This document shows, piece after piece, positions 33,199 to 42,169 of a stretch of 64,000 bases of DNA. The DNA is from Actinoplanes derwentensis (GTDB taxonomy: Bacteria > Actinomycetota > Actinomycetes > Mycobacteriales > Micromonosporaceae), in the NCBI RefSeq assembly GCF_900104725.1, contig NZ_LT629758.1:5842501-5906500 (forward strand). The letters run 5' to 3'. Position 1 is the stretch's first letter, and each line of letters begins with the position of its first letter. Made by a program: the position numbers and the translations under genes. The notes beneath the pieces were generated by a model that was not told the DNA's origin, did not search any database, and saw only the letters and a list, made by a program, of their open reading frames with translations.

Positions 33199-36153
33199 TC
33201 AGGACTCCAGCACCCGTTCCATCGCTGCCCGGGACCGCCGGGTCAGACGCAGGTACCGGTCCACGAACTCACCCGGGTCGCCGCCGCCCAGCAGGAGCAC
33301 CGCGCCCGCCAGCTCGGCCCCGTGCCGGGGAAGCTGGTCGGTGGGCCGGCCGCGAACCAGGGTGAGGGCGTTGCGCACCTGGGCGGCGAGGGTCCACCCG
33401 GCCTCCATCTCGGCCGCGTCCGAGGCGCTGATCAGCCCGTCGGCCGCCGCCGAGGCGAGAGCCTCCAGGGTCCGGGTCTTTCGAAGATCCGAGCGGGCGT
33501 ACGCGTTGCGCAGTTGAGTGAGCTGCACCGCCCACTCCACGTCGGAGAGCCCGCCCCGGCCCAGTTTGGTGTGCGTGTTCGGGTCCGCACCGCGGGGCAG
33601 CCGCTCGGTCTCCACCCGGGCCTTGATCCGCCGGATCTCGATCACCTGTTCGCGAGTGAGGCCACCGTCCGGGTAGCGGGAACCGTCGGCCATGGTCTCG
33701 AACCGGCGGCCCAGTTCGACGTCGCCACAGACGAACCGGGCCCGCAGCAGCGCCTGCGCCTCCCACACCTTCGACCAGCGGTCGTAGTACTGCCGGTAGG
33801 CCTGCAGGCTGCGCACCAGCGGGCCCTGCCGGCCTTCCGGGCGCAGGTCGGCGTCCACACCGAGGGCCGGGTCGGGGGCGGGCGCGTTGAGCAGCCGGCG
33901 CATCTCCTCGGCGACGGCGTGCGCGGCCGCGCTGGCCTCCCCTTCCGGACAGCCCTCCGGTTTCTCGTAGACGAAGAGCACGTCGGCGTCGGACGGGTAA
34001 CTCATCTCGTAACCGCCGAGCCGGCCCATGCCGATCACGGCGAACCGCAGGCCGTCCGGGCCGGGTTTGGTGCGGCGGGCGATCCGCAGCGCCGCGTTCA
34101 GGGTGGCGTCGGTGACGTCGGAGAGGGCGACACCGATCGCGTCCACGGTCAGCGGCCGGTCCGGGGCCAGTTCGCCACCCTGGCTCAGGATGTCGGCGCA
34201 GGCGATCCGGAACAGTTCCCGGCGGCGCAGCGCCCGGACCGCGGCGATCGCCTTGACCGGGTCGGTGTGCCGGTCCCCGGCCGCGGCGAACCCGTCCAGC
34301 AGCGACTCCCGCGCGCGCGGCTGGAGTTCGGCGTCGTCGGCGAGCAGGCGCAGCGCCTCCGGGTCCCGAGTGAGCAGGTCGGTGGCGTACCGGGAGAGGC
34401 TCAGCACCCGGGCCAGCCGGCGGGCCACCGGTCCCCCGTCGCGCAGCAGCCTTAGATACCACGGGGTGCTGCCCAGCTTGTCCGAGACGGCCCGGTAGTT
34501 GAGCAGGCCCCGATCCGGTTCCGGGGCGTCGGCGAAGTCCTGCAGCAGCATCGGCAACAGGGTGCGCTGGATCGCCGCGGTCCGGGTCACCCCACCGGTC
34601 AGCGCCTCCAGATGCCGCAGTGCCCCGGCCGCGTCGGCGAACCCGAGGATCTCCAGGCGCCGGCGGGCCGACTCCGGGACCATCCGCAGCTGTTCGGCGG
34701 GCACCCGGGCGACCGCTTCGAGCAGCGGCTGGTAGAGAAGTTTCACGTGCAGGCGCCGGACCCCGGCGGCATGACCGACCCAGTCGGAACGGAACGCCTC
34801 GACGGCGTCCCGTCCGGGCAGCGCGGTGTAGCCGAGTGCCGCCGCGAGCCAGCGCAGCCCGGCCGGATCGTCGGGGACCGTGTGGGTGCGCTTGAGCTGC
34901 TGCAGTTGCAGGCGGTGCTCGACGCCGCGCAGGAAGCGGTAACCCCGTACCAGCGTCTCGCCGTCCTGCCGTCCGACATAACCGCCGGCGACCAGCGCGC
35001 GCAACGCCGGGATCGTCCCCGGGTCCCGCAGCGTCTCGTCCACCCGGCCGTGCACGAGCTGCAACAACTGCACCGCGAACTCGATGTCCCGCAGCCCGCC
35101 GGAACCGCGTTTGATCTCGCGGTCCTGTTCCTTCTTCGGGATGTTGTCGATGATCCGGCGGCGCATGTCGCGCACGTCGGCGACCGCTTCGGGCCGTTCC
35201 GCCGCGTGCCAGACCAGCGGCGCCAGATCGGCGATCCACTCCAGGGCCAGCGCCAGGTCACCGGCGGCCGGGCGGGCCTTGAGCAACGCCTGGAACTCCC
35301 AGGTACGGGCCCAGCGCCGGTAGTACGCCTGGTGACTGGCGAGGGTGCGGACCAGCGGGCCACGGCTGCCCTCGGGGCGCAACGCCGCGTCGACCGGCCA
35401 GGCCACCATGCCGCAGATCTCCATCAGCCGGGCCGCGACGGTGGTGCCCGCACTCAGGTCCTCGTCCCCGGCGGCCACGAAGATCACGTCCACGTCGGAG
35501 ACGTAGTTCAGCTCGTTGCCACCGCACTTGCCCATCGCCACGACCGCGAGACGAGGCTCCGGCGTCGCTGCCGGGAGGGCGGCGACGGCTATCGCGTACG
35601 CCGCCGCCAGGGTCTCGTCGGCGAGCCGGGACAGGGCCGCCATGGTGGGCTCCAGGCCGCGGCCCGCCGTCAGGTCGGCGGCGACGATGCGCAACAGCGA
35701 GATCCGGTACGCCGTACGCAAAGCCGGCACGGTGAGCTGCTCGAAGTCGGCCAGCCCGCCCTCGGCCTCCGGCGGCAGCCCGGTCCGGCCGGTGGCCAGC
35801 GACCGCCAGTGTTCCGGGTTGGCCACCAGATGGTCACCGAGCGCCGACGACGCCCCGAGCACGGCGAGGAACCGCCGCCGCAGCCCGTGATCCTCGGCGA
35901 GTCCGCCGAGCAGTTCCGCGGCCTTCGTCTCGTCACCACGCCCGGCCGACTCGACGATCCGGTGCAGCTGCCGCAGCGCCAGGTTCGGGTCGGCGGCCTT
36001 GGAGAGCGCGTCGAGCAGCCCGGCGGCGTGCTCGTCCACCGGGACCTGCGCGTCGACGTCCCAGAGCCGCAGACCGCCGGGTCCGAGCAGGTCGCTGGCG
36101 CGGGCGCCGTTGTCGGCGAACCCGTACCGCGCGAGGCGGGTGGGCCGCGTCAT
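33199..36153 (-). CDS. glnE: Bifunctional glutamine synthetase adenylyltransferase/deadenylase
   Basis: A protein of 984 residues, the normal length. It adds AMP to, and removes it from, the loop tyrosine of GlnA1 in response to nitrogen status. Two nucleotidyltransferase domains are visible: an N-terminal removase site MGKCGGNELNYVSDVDVIFV near 209-228 and a C-terminal adenylylase site GMGRLGGYEMSYPSDADV near 708-725. Each is followed by a GlnE helical domain, with IKRGSGGLRDIEFAVQLLQL and LGRGGLSDVEWAVQLTQL patterns. ATG 36153 overlaps the stop of the upstream amidotransferase gene (TGATG). In mycobacteria glnE lies between glnA1 and glnA2; here glnA1 is 30 kb away. Confidence 0.97.
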   Translation of the reverse strand: MTRPTRLARYGFADNGARASDLLGPGGLRLWDVDAQVPVDEHAAGLLDALSKAADPNLALRQLHRIVESAGRGDETKAAELLGGLAEDHGLRRRFLAVLGASSALGDHLVANPEHWRSLATGRTGLPPEAEGGLADFEQLTVPALRTAYRISLLRIVAADLTAGRGLEPTMAALSRLADETLAAAYAIAVAALPAATPEPRLAVVAMGKCGGNELNYVSDVDVIFVAAGDEDLSAGTTVAARLMEICGMVAWPVDAALRPEGSRGPLVRTLASHQAYYRRWARTWEFQALLKARPAAGDLALALEWIADLAPLVWHAAERPEAVADVRDMRRRIIDNIPKKEQDREIKRGSGGLRDIEFAVQLLQLVHGRVDETLRDPGTIPALRALVAGGYVGRQDGETLVRGYRFLRGVEHRLQLQQLKRTHTVPDDPAGLRWLAAALGYTALPGRDAVEAFRSDWVGHAAGVRRLHVKLLYQPLLEAVARVPAEQLRMVPESARRRLEILGFADAAGALRHLEALTGGVTRTAAIQRTLLPMLLQDFADAPEPDRGLLNYRAVSDKLGSTPWYLRLLRDGGPVARRLARVLSLSRYATDLLTRDPEALRLLADDAELQPRARESLLDGFAAAGDRHTDPVKAIAAVRALRRRELFRIACADILSQGGELAPDRPLTVDAIGVALSDVTDATLNAALRIARRTKPGPDGLRFAVIGMGRLGGYEMSYPSDADVLFVYEKPEGCPEGEASAAAHAVAEEMRRLLNAPAPDPALGVDADLRPEGRQGPLVRSLQAYRQYYDRWSKVWEAQALLRARFVCGDVELGRRFETMADGSRYPDGGLTREQVIEIRRIKARVETERLPRGADPNTHTKLGRGGLSDVEWAVQLTQLRNAYARSDLRKTRTLEALASAAADGLISASDAAEMEAGWTLAAQVRNALTLVRGRPTDQLPRHGAELAGAVLLLGGGDPGEFVDRYLRLTRRSRAAMERVLES

Positions 36154-36935
36154 CACTGCCCCAGGATCGGCAGCGTCCGGCCGGTGGGGTTCGGGATGTC
36201 GGCGTCCGGCAGCGTGCCCAGGGCCAGCTCGGCGAACCGCTGCGCGAACGGCTGCCACACCTCCTCCACGTCGGCGAGCGCCGCCGAGGTGGCCAGCACC
36301 ACGGCCTCCGGGTCGTAGTCCAGCTCGGCCAGCGTGTCGGCGTCCGCACCCGCCCAGTCGGCGATCATCGCGGCGTCGCACTCGATGTGGAACTGGAGTC
36401 CCCAGGCCCGGTCACCGATCCGGAACGCCTGGACCGGGAACCGCGACGAGGCGGCGAGCAGCACCGCGTTCGCCGGCAGCTCGGTGATCTCGTCGTGGTG
36501 CCACTGGAGCACGTCGGGCAGCAGCGGCACCCACTTGAACAGCGGGTCGTCGTCGGCGGTGTCCCGTTTGGCGACCAGGCCGGGGCCGATCTCCGGGCCG
36601 CCCTCGCTGAGCTGGACCAGGCCGCCGTTCGCCCGGGCCAGCAGCTGGCCGCCGAGGCAGACACCGAGGGTCGGCACCCGGTGCCGGACCGCCTTGCGCA
36701 GCAGCCCCTCCAGCGCCGGGAACCAGGACGCGCCGGGTGCGCCCGTCTCGTCGGGATAGGCGTGCTGATCACCTCCCAGCACGATCAGCGCCAGGAAGCC
36801 CTCCGGGGTCTCCGGAAGCTCGTCCCCGGCGTGCGGCCGGAGAACGGTCAGCTCCAGACCGGCCTCGGTCAGCCATTCCCCGAGCCGCCGGGGGTCGTCA
36901 CTCGGGTCGTTCTCGATGACTAGTGCGGTACCCAC
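36153..36935 (-). CDS. Class I glutamine amidotransferase-like protein
   Basis: A protein of 260 residues with one GATase1 domain. The catalytic Cys is in LGVCLGGQLLA (near 92-102), and the triad His-x-Glu is in GLQFHIECDA (near 184-192). The helical tail ends in GRTLPILGQ. There is no synthetase domain, so it resembles stand-alone GMP-synthase-like amidotransferases. It is coupled to glnE through TGATG, linking it to nitrogen metabolism. The acceptor substrate is unknown. GTG 36935 (GTALVIEND) is the start. Confidence 0.88.
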   Translation of the reverse strand: MGTALVIENDPSDDPRRLGEWLTEAGLELTVLRPHAGDELPETPEGFLALIVLGGDQHAYPDETGAPGASWFPALEGLLRKAVRHRVPTLGVCLGGQLLARANGGLVQLSEGGPEIGPGLVAKRDTADDDPLFKWVPLLPDVLQWHHDEITELPANAVLLAASSRFPVQAFRIGDRAWGLQFHIECDAAMIADWAGADADTLAELDYDPEAVVLATSAALADVEEVWQPFAQRFAELALGTLPDADIPNPTGRTLPILGQ

Positions 36936-36963
36936 ACGTCGAGGCTATCGGAGCCGGCCGACT

Positions 36964-37407
36964 TCAGCGGGCGGGCGTCCAGCGGGCGATCACCTCATCG
37001 TCGTCCACCTCGCCGGTCTCCACGAAGCCCATCGACAGGTAGAGGTCCCGGGCCGCGGTGTTGGCCGGCTGGTAACTCAGGGCCACGTCGGGTGTTCCGG
37101 GTTCGGCGATCAGCCGTTCCCGCAGCTGGCGGACCACCTCGCGGCCGATGCCCTGCCGCTGGTGCTTCCCGTCCACGACCACCCCGCCGATCCAGCGGCT
37201 GCCGTCGTCGTCCAGGCCCCACATCACGAAGCCGGCCACCTCGCCGCCCCGCACCACGGCGAGCGGGTTCCAGGTGTCGCCGTAGTTGCACAGGCAGAGG
37301 TAGTAGGCCACCTCCGCGACGAAGTCCCGCTGCTCGGGGTGCACGGTGAGGGCTGCGCAGTCACGCCAGTTGGCGGCGGTGACGGGTTCGAGCCGGATGT
37401 CGGTCAT
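36964..37407 (-). CDS. GNAT family N-acetyltransferase
   Basis: A protein of 147 residues. The acetyl-CoA loop is VVDGKHQRQGIGREVVRQL, strand 4 is AGFVMWGLDDDG and the C-terminal motif B is NTAARDLYLSMGFVETGEV. It resembles SpeG/diamine-acetyltransferase-like GNATs (DIRLEPVTAANWRDCAAL...QRDFVAEVAYYL). ATG 37407 is chosen; an in-frame extension upstream reads through the divergent VOC gene leader. The substrate is unproven. Confidence 0.85.
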   Translation of the reverse strand: MTDIRLEPVTAANWRDCAALTVHPEQRDFVAEVAYYLCLCNYGDTWNPLAVVRGGEVAGFVMWGLDDDGSRWIGGVVVDGKHQRQGIGREVVRQLRERLIAEPGTPDVALSYQPANTAARDLYLSMGFVETGEVDDDEVIARWTPAR

Positions 37408-37504
37408 TCGGGCGATCTTGCCAAACGACCCGGAAACACCGACGGGACGCTGTCGCCGGGGGCGAGCAGAGTCAGGGCTGTTCCCGACATCAAGGAGAGA
37501 CGAC

Positions 37505-37864
37505 ATGGCTGCGATCAACGGCATCGGCTGGTTCCAGATCGGCACCGACCAGCCGCAGGAGGCCGAGCGGTTCTACGGCGGGCTGTTCGGCTGGACCTTC
37601 AGCGAGGCCGCCCCGAACTACCGGTTCGTCAGCACCCCGGACCCGGACGGCCCGCAGGGCGGTATCGCCGACACCAGCGGCGGCGGCCCGAACCACGCGG
37701 TCTTCTCGGTGCTGGTCGCCGACGTCGACGCGACCTGCGCGGCGGCCGAGGCGGCCGGCGGAAAGGTGCTGGTCAACCGGACCGCCGGCGAGGGGACCCG
37801 GATCGCCCACCTGCTCGACCCGGCCGGCAACCAGTTCCAGATCTACCAACCGCCGGCTAGCTGA
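37505..37864 (+). CDS. VOC (glyoxalase/bleomycin-resistance-like) family protein
   Basis: A protein of 119 residues with a beta-alpha-beta-beta-beta fold and family motifs IGWFQIGTDQPQEAERFYGGLFGW and HLLDPAGNQFQIYQPP. AAGGAGAG lies about 6 nt upstream of ATG 37505. Its 3' end overlaps the convergent WYL regulator by 8 bp; VOC and HTH/WYL genes often sit together in actinobacteria, and the regulator may control it. The ligand is unknown. Confidence 0.88.
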   Translation: MAAINGIGWFQIGTDQPQEAERFYGGLFGWTFSEAAPNYRFVSTPDPDGPQGGIADTSGGGPNHAVFSVLVADVDATCAAAEAAGGKVLVNRTAGEGTRIAHLLDPAGNQFQIYQPPAS

Positions 37865-38549
37865 GCGTCAACGGCCGCAGGCGGTGGGGGAGGTCGAGGT
37901 CGACCTCCGCCAGCGTCCGCGGCCGGACCGTCTCCCGGGTCGGAATCACCGAGGCGATCCGGTCCGGGCGGAACACCCGCACCGACTCGCGCAACCGGCA
38001 CCAGGCGATCAGATACCACCGGCCGCGGGCCCCGACGTAACCCAGCGGCTCGATGTCGCGTGAGGTGACCCGGCCGTGCCGGTCGGCGTAACCGATCCGG
38101 AGCACGCAACCCACCGGGAGCGCGCCACCGGACAGCCGGGGCAGCTCGGCCGGCACCGTGTCACCGGTGAGCTGGATCCGGCCGGCCAGGTCGCGGGCCT
38201 CGGCCACGTCCTCCGGGCGCATCGCCGCGAGCAGTTTACGCAGCGCGCTCGCCGCCGGATGACGGAACGGCGTGCCCTCCATGCTCCGCAGGGCGAGCGC
38301 CATCGCGACCGCTTCCTCCGGAGTCAGGTTGACCGGCGGCAGGGTGTGCGCCCGGTCCAGGCAGTAACCACCGGTGCGGCCGGTCTCCGCGTAGATCGGG
38401 GTACCAGACTGCTGTAACGCCGAGATGTCCCGCTCGACGGTGCGCAGACTCACCTCGAAACGGCCGGCGAGCCAGCGGGCGCTGCGCGGCCGCGGGGCCA
38501 CCGCCCGTAACTCCTCGACGAGGGCGTAGAGGCGATCGGTGCGGTTCAC
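37857..38549 (-). CDS. HTH/WYL-domain transcriptional regulator
   Basis: A protein of 230 residues. The N-terminal winged helix (SARWLAGRFEVSLRTVERDISALQQSG, 23-50) is followed by the DeoR-like linker YAETGRTGGYCLD. The C-terminal WYL domain carries EPLGYVGARGRWYLIAWCRL with its core Trp-Tyr-Leu. Arg residues in VRVFRPDRIASV fit the ligand-binding pattern. It is convergent with the VOC gene. GTG 38549 is the start. Confidence 0.9.
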   Translation of the reverse strand: MNRTDRLYALVEELRAVAPRPRSARWLAGRFEVSLRTVERDISALQQSGTPIYAETGRTGGYCLDRAHTLPPVNLTPEEAVAMALALRSMEGTPFRHPAASALRKLLAAMRPEDVAEARDLAGRIQLTGDTVPAELPRLSGGALPVGCVLRIGYADRHGRVTSRDIEPLGYVGARGRWYLIAWCRLRESVRVFRPDRIASVIPTRETVRPRTLAEVDLDLPHRLRPLTLS

Positions 38550-38583
38550 CCCCGGGACGCTAGCCCGGGGGTACGACGTTTTC

Positions 38584-39009
38584 TTACGCGATACAGGCGC
38601 AGACGATGATCGCCGCCCCGAAGTGGGAGGCCGCGCTGACCAGTGCTCCCGGGTGTTTCTCCTGGGTGCAGATGACCTCGCCGAGCTTGCCCGGGGTCAG
38701 CCAGTCCAGCACCAGGAAGGCCAGGCCCATGATCGCGATGCCGATCAGGCCGAACAGCACCGTCGACACCAGGCCCTGACCGAACGAGTCCCAGGTCGTG
38801 AAGATCGAGGTGAAGACGATCGCCGCGATACCGAGCTGGTTCGCCGACAGCAGCAGTGCGGCGTTCGGGTTCTTCTCGACCCAGATCAGGTCGCGCAGTT
38901 TGCCCGGGGTGAGCAGGTCGACCAGAACGAATCCGACCGCCATCAGCCCGATGCCGACCGCCCCGAACACTATGCTGCGCCCGGCGCCCTCGAGTAGATC
39001 CTCCAGCAC
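38584..39009 (-). CDS. DUF350 family membrane protein
   Basis: A protein of 141 residues with two tandem DUF350 halves, each two membrane helices followed by a short charged segment (VLVDLLTPGKLRDLIWVEKNPNAA and VLDWLTPGKLGEVICTQEKHPGA). The tail ends in VCACIA. GTG 39009 is preceded by GAGGGAGAAG. The function of DUF350 is unknown; members are often found near envelope-stress genes. The ECF sigma factor gene is divergent, 165 bp away. Confidence 0.85.
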   Translation of the reverse strand: MLEDLLEGAGRSIVFGAVGIGLMAVGFVLVDLLTPGKLRDLIWVEKNPNAALLLSANQLGIAAIVFTSIFTTWDSFGQGLVSTVLFGLIGIAIMGLAFLVLDWLTPGKLGEVICTQEKHPGALVSAASHFGAAIIVCACIA

Positions 39010-39174
39010 GGCTTCTCCCTCATCATGTGTAGTCCGTCCAAGACCGTATCGGAGCCGATCTACCGCGTCGATCGGACGGCGGGACCCGCGGTGACGATTT
39101 TCCGTCAGGTGGCGCTGTACCAGGGGAGCCCGCATGCGGTGTGAGGGCGCAACGAGGGGGTCGGTGGTCTTCGG

Positions 39175-39807
39175 ATGGTGGACGCGGAGGACCTCGACGC
39201 CGTCGTGATCGCGGCGCAGTCGGGTGATGAGGAGGCGTTCCGCCTGCTCTACCGCACCCAGCAGCCGGCGCTGCTGCGCTACCTGCGGGTCCTGGTCGGG
39301 GAGGACGCCGAGGACGTCGCCTCCGAGGCCTGGTTGCAGATCGCCCGGGACCTGCGGAAGTTCTCCGGCGACGGGGACGGTTTCCGGGGCTGGACCGCGA
39401 CGATCGCCCGGCACCGGGCCATGGATCTGCTGCGGTCCCAGCGGCGCCGCCCACAGGCCGGGGTGCCGGTCGAGTTCCTGACCGACTTGAGCGCCGGTGA
39501 CGACACCGCCGACCGCGCTCTGGAGCTGGTGACCACCGACGCCGCGGTCGCGATGATCGCGGCACTGCCGCCGGAGCAGGCCGAGGCGGTGATGCTGCGG
39601 GTGGTGGTCGGCTTGGACGCGAAGAGCACCGGGGAGATCCTCGGACGGCGGGCGGGCGCCGTTCGTACCGCCGCTTATCGGGGTTTGCGACAACTCGCGG
39701 CCCGCCTGGGCCAACCCGCGCACCCCCCTCCTGAGCAGCGCCGATCCGCCTCGTGGAGCGGCCCGGTGACAACTTCGGCGGCGCCGGCGCTGAAGGAGAT
39801 GAGATGA
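39175..39807 (+). CDS. ECF-type RNA polymerase sigma factor
   Basis: A protein of 210 residues. Region 2 (about 10-85) contains DEEAFRLLYRTQQPALLRYLRVLVGEDAEDVASEAWLQIARDL and the WTATIARHRAMDLLR region. Region 4 (about 120-170) has LPPEQAEAVMLRVVVGLDAKSTGEILGRRAGAVRTAAYRGLRQL. The C-terminal 35 residues are a Pro/Ser-rich extension. The stop overlaps the start of the next gene (ATGA), which is probably its regulator. Confidence 0.92.
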   Translation: MVDAEDLDAVVIAAQSGDEEAFRLLYRTQQPALLRYLRVLVGEDAEDVASEAWLQIARDLRKFSGDGDGFRGWTATIARHRAMDLLRSQRRRPQAGVPVEFLTDLSAGDDTADRALELVTTDAAVAMIAALPPEQAEAVMLRVVVGLDAKSTGEILGRRAGAVRTAAYRGLRQLAARLGQPAHPPPEQRRSASWSGPVTTSAAPALKEMR

Positions 39808-40499
39808 CCAGCCGCGAGGAGTGGACCCCGATGGACCGGACGACCGCAGAGAGTCTGCTGCGCGGCGACCGGACCGGGCATGCCCTCGACCGGGTGCTGG
39901 CCGCCGCACAGGCGCCCGCGACCGAGACGGAGCTGGCGGGTGAGGCCGACGCGATGGCGGCCTTCCGGGCCGCGGCACACGCGCCGGTGCCCCGCCGGAG
40001 ACGGCCGTCGACTCTCCAGTCGTGCCTGGCCCGGATGATGACCCTCAAGGTCGCGGCGGTCGCGTTCGCCACCAGCGCGACGGTCGGCGGGGTGGCCCTG
40101 GCCGCGAACACCAGCACCCTCCACGACACCACGATCAGCGCGGCGGAGACCTCGGCCGCCACCACCGCGGCGGCGACCGCACCCGTGTCGCCGTCGCCCC
40201 GCTCCACCGTCACCGTCCCCTCGTCCGCGGCCGCGTCGCCGTCGGCGGTCCCGCCGAACCGGGCCACCGACCTGTGCACCGAGTTCCAGCGGGACGACGA
40301 ACGCTTCCACGAGCAGGTGAAACGGGCCGGGAAGAACCGGGCCGAGGTGGAGCGGGCCTGCCGGGCCCGAGCCGGTTCACCGAACAAGTCGCCGTCCGCC
40401 CGGCCCACCCGGGACCGGACCGGCGGTCCGAAGCCCTCCGAACGGCCCTGGCCGGGCGGAGGTGGGAATGTGACCAGCAGCGCGGGACCGCGCCGCTGA
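39804..40499 (+). CDS. Single-pass membrane protein coupled to the ECF sigma factor (putative anti-sigma)
   Basis: A protein of 231 residues. Residues 1-80 are cytosolic with ESLLRGDRTGHALDRVLAAAQAP, then one membrane helix (MTLKVAAVAFATSATVGGVALA, about 76-97). An extracellular Thr/Ser/Pro-rich stalk and a short helical domain (DLCTEFQRDDERFHEQVKRAGKNRAEVERAC) with a Cys pair follow. There is no HxxxCxxC zinc anti-sigma motif. The ATGA overlap with the sigma gene makes it the likely sigma partner, but direct inhibition is inferred only. Confidence 0.7.
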   Translation: MTSREEWTPMDRTTAESLLRGDRTGHALDRVLAAAQAPATETELAGEADAMAAFRAAAHAPVPRRRRPSTLQSCLARMMTLKVAAVAFATSATVGGVALAANTSTLHDTTISAAETSAATTAAATAPVSPSPRSTVTVPSSAAASPSAVPPNRATDLCTEFQRDDERFHEQVKRAGKNRAEVERACRARAGSPNKSPSARPTRDRTGGPKPSERPWPGGGGNVTSSAGPRR

Positions 40500-40655
40500 C
40501 ACGAGCCGGCACTCGGCGGACCGGATCTGGGGAACGGGCGGTCCGCCGGGTGCCTTAACGGTCGGTCATCGGTTGGGTCGCCCCCACCCAGCTCCCGATG
40601 ACCGCACCAGCCAGGCGGTGACGGCTCGGACACCGTCGCCGCCTGGCGCTTAACG

Positions 40656-40693
40656 CCAAGAAGGGCCCCTCTCGCGCGAGGGGCCCTTCTTGG
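40656..40693 (-). terminator. Strong hairpin terminator after glnA2
   Basis: CCAAGAAGGGCCCCTC pairs perfectly with its complement across TCGCGC (16-bp stem). It lies 11 nt beyond the glnA2 stop on the minus strand and 156 nt past the sigma partner, so it may serve both convergent transcripts. No T-tract follows. Confidence 0.8.
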
Positions 40694-40703
40694 TAAGTCG
40701 TTA

Positions 40704-42056
40704 CTACAGCGCGCCCAGGTACCGCTGCCGCTCGTACGGCGTGACCTCGCGGCGGAACTGCTCCCACTCGGCCCGCTTGTTGCGCAGGAAGAAGTCGAAG
40801 ACGTGCTCGCCGAGCACCTCGGCGACCAGCTCGGAGCCGGCCATCACGTCGATCGCCTCGGACAGGTTCTCCGGCAGCGCCTCGTAACCGGCGGCCTTGC
40901 GCTCGGCCGGCGACAGCGACCACACGTCGTCCTCGGCGCCCGGCGGCAGCTCGTAGCCCTCTTCGATGCCCTTCAGACCGGCACCGAGCATCACAGCGAA
41001 GGCCAGGTACGGGTTCGCCGCCGAATCGATCGACCGCACCTCGACGCGAGCCGAGCTGGGCTTACCGAACGCGGGCACCCGGACCAGGGCGGACCGGTTC
41101 AGGTGGCCCCAGCTCACGAACGCCGGCGACTCGGTGATCCGGTCCGGCAGCTGCAGCGGGAACAGCCGCTTGTACGAGTTGACCCACTGGTTGGTGACCG
41201 CGGTGATCTCCCGGGCGTGCACCAGCAGACCGGCGATGAACGAACGGGCCGTCTTGGACAGCTTCTGCGGGTCCTCGCTGTCGTAGAAGGCGTTGCGCTC
41301 GCCCTCCATCAGCGACAGGTGGGTGTGCATGCCGGAACCGGGCTGGTCGGTGTACGGCTTCGGCATGAAGGTGGCCCGGACACCCTGGGTGACCGCCACC
41401 TCCTTGACCACGTGCCGGAACGTCATGATGTTGTCGGCGGTGGTGAGGGCGTCCGCATACCGCAGGTCGATCTCCTGCTGGCCGGGCGCGACCTCGTGGT
41501 GGCTGAACTCGACCGAGATGCCGATCCGCTCCAGCGAGAGCACGGCCTGACGGCGGAAGTCACGGGCCACCGCGTGGGTGGTGTGGTCGAAGTAACCACC
41601 GGTGTCGACCGGAACCGGCACCGAGCCGTCGTTCGGCCCGTCCTGGATCAGGAAGAACTCGACCTCGGGGTGCGTGTAGAAGGTGAAGCCCTTCTCGGCG
41701 GCCTTGGCCAGGGCGCGGCGCAGCACGTGCCGCGGGTCGGCCCAGGCGGCACTGCCGTCGGGCAGCAGGATGTCGCAGAACATCCGGGCGCTCTCGCCGG
41801 AGACGCCACCCTCGAACGGGAAGACCTGGAAGGTGGTCGGGTCCGGCATGGCCACCATGTCGGACTCGAAGACCCGGGCGAAGCCCTCGATCGCCGAGCC
41901 GTCGATGCCGATGCCCTCTTCGAAGGCGGACTCCAGTTCGGCCGGGGCCACCGAGACGCTCTTGAGAGTGCCGAGCACGTCGGTGAACCAGAGGCGCACG
42001 AAACGGATGTCGCGCTCCTCGAGCGTGCGAAGCACGAACTCCTGCTGTCGGTCCAC
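40704..42056 (-). CDS. glnA2: Type I glutamine synthetase homologue GlnA2
   Basis: A protein of 450 residues, close to the usual GlnA2 length. Start GTG 42056 (VDRQQEFVLRTLEERDIRF) matches the conserved GlnA2 N-terminus and follows AGGGG. Catalytic landmarks are GIDGSAIEGFARV, HPEVEFFLIQ, HHEVAPGQQEIDLRYADALT and KPYTDQPGSGMHTHLS. The adenylylation-loop position reads DDVWSLSPAER, with Trp instead of Tyr, so GlnE should not modify it. Cytosolic; a role in glutamine synthesis or gamma-glutamyl ligation is possible. A strong terminator follows. Confidence 0.95.
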   Translation of the reverse strand: MDRQQEFVLRTLEERDIRFVRLWFTDVLGTLKSVSVAPAELESAFEEGIGIDGSAIEGFARVFESDMVAMPDPTTFQVFPFEGGVSGESARMFCDILLPDGSAAWADPRHVLRRALAKAAEKGFTFYTHPEVEFFLIQDGPNDGSVPVPVDTGGYFDHTTHAVARDFRRQAVLSLERIGISVEFSHHEVAPGQQEIDLRYADALTTADNIMTFRHVVKEVAVTQGVRATFMPKPYTDQPGSGMHTHLSLMEGERNAFYDSEDPQKLSKTARSFIAGLLVHAREITAVTNQWVNSYKRLFPLQLPDRITESPAFVSWGHLNRSALVRVPAFGKPSSARVEVRSIDSAANPYLAFAVMLGAGLKGIEEGYELPPGAEDDVWSLSPAERKAAGYEALPENLSEAIDVMAGSELVAEVLGEHVFDFFLRNKRAEWEQFRREVTPYERQRYLGAL

Positions 42057-42169
42057 TGCCACCCCTAGTCCCGGATGTCTACCTATCGAGCCGAGACTAC
42101 GCTGTTCACGGCATGTGACGTCGGCCTGGGTCAGGATCAAACCGGGCGGACAGGGGCCAGAATAAGGGC

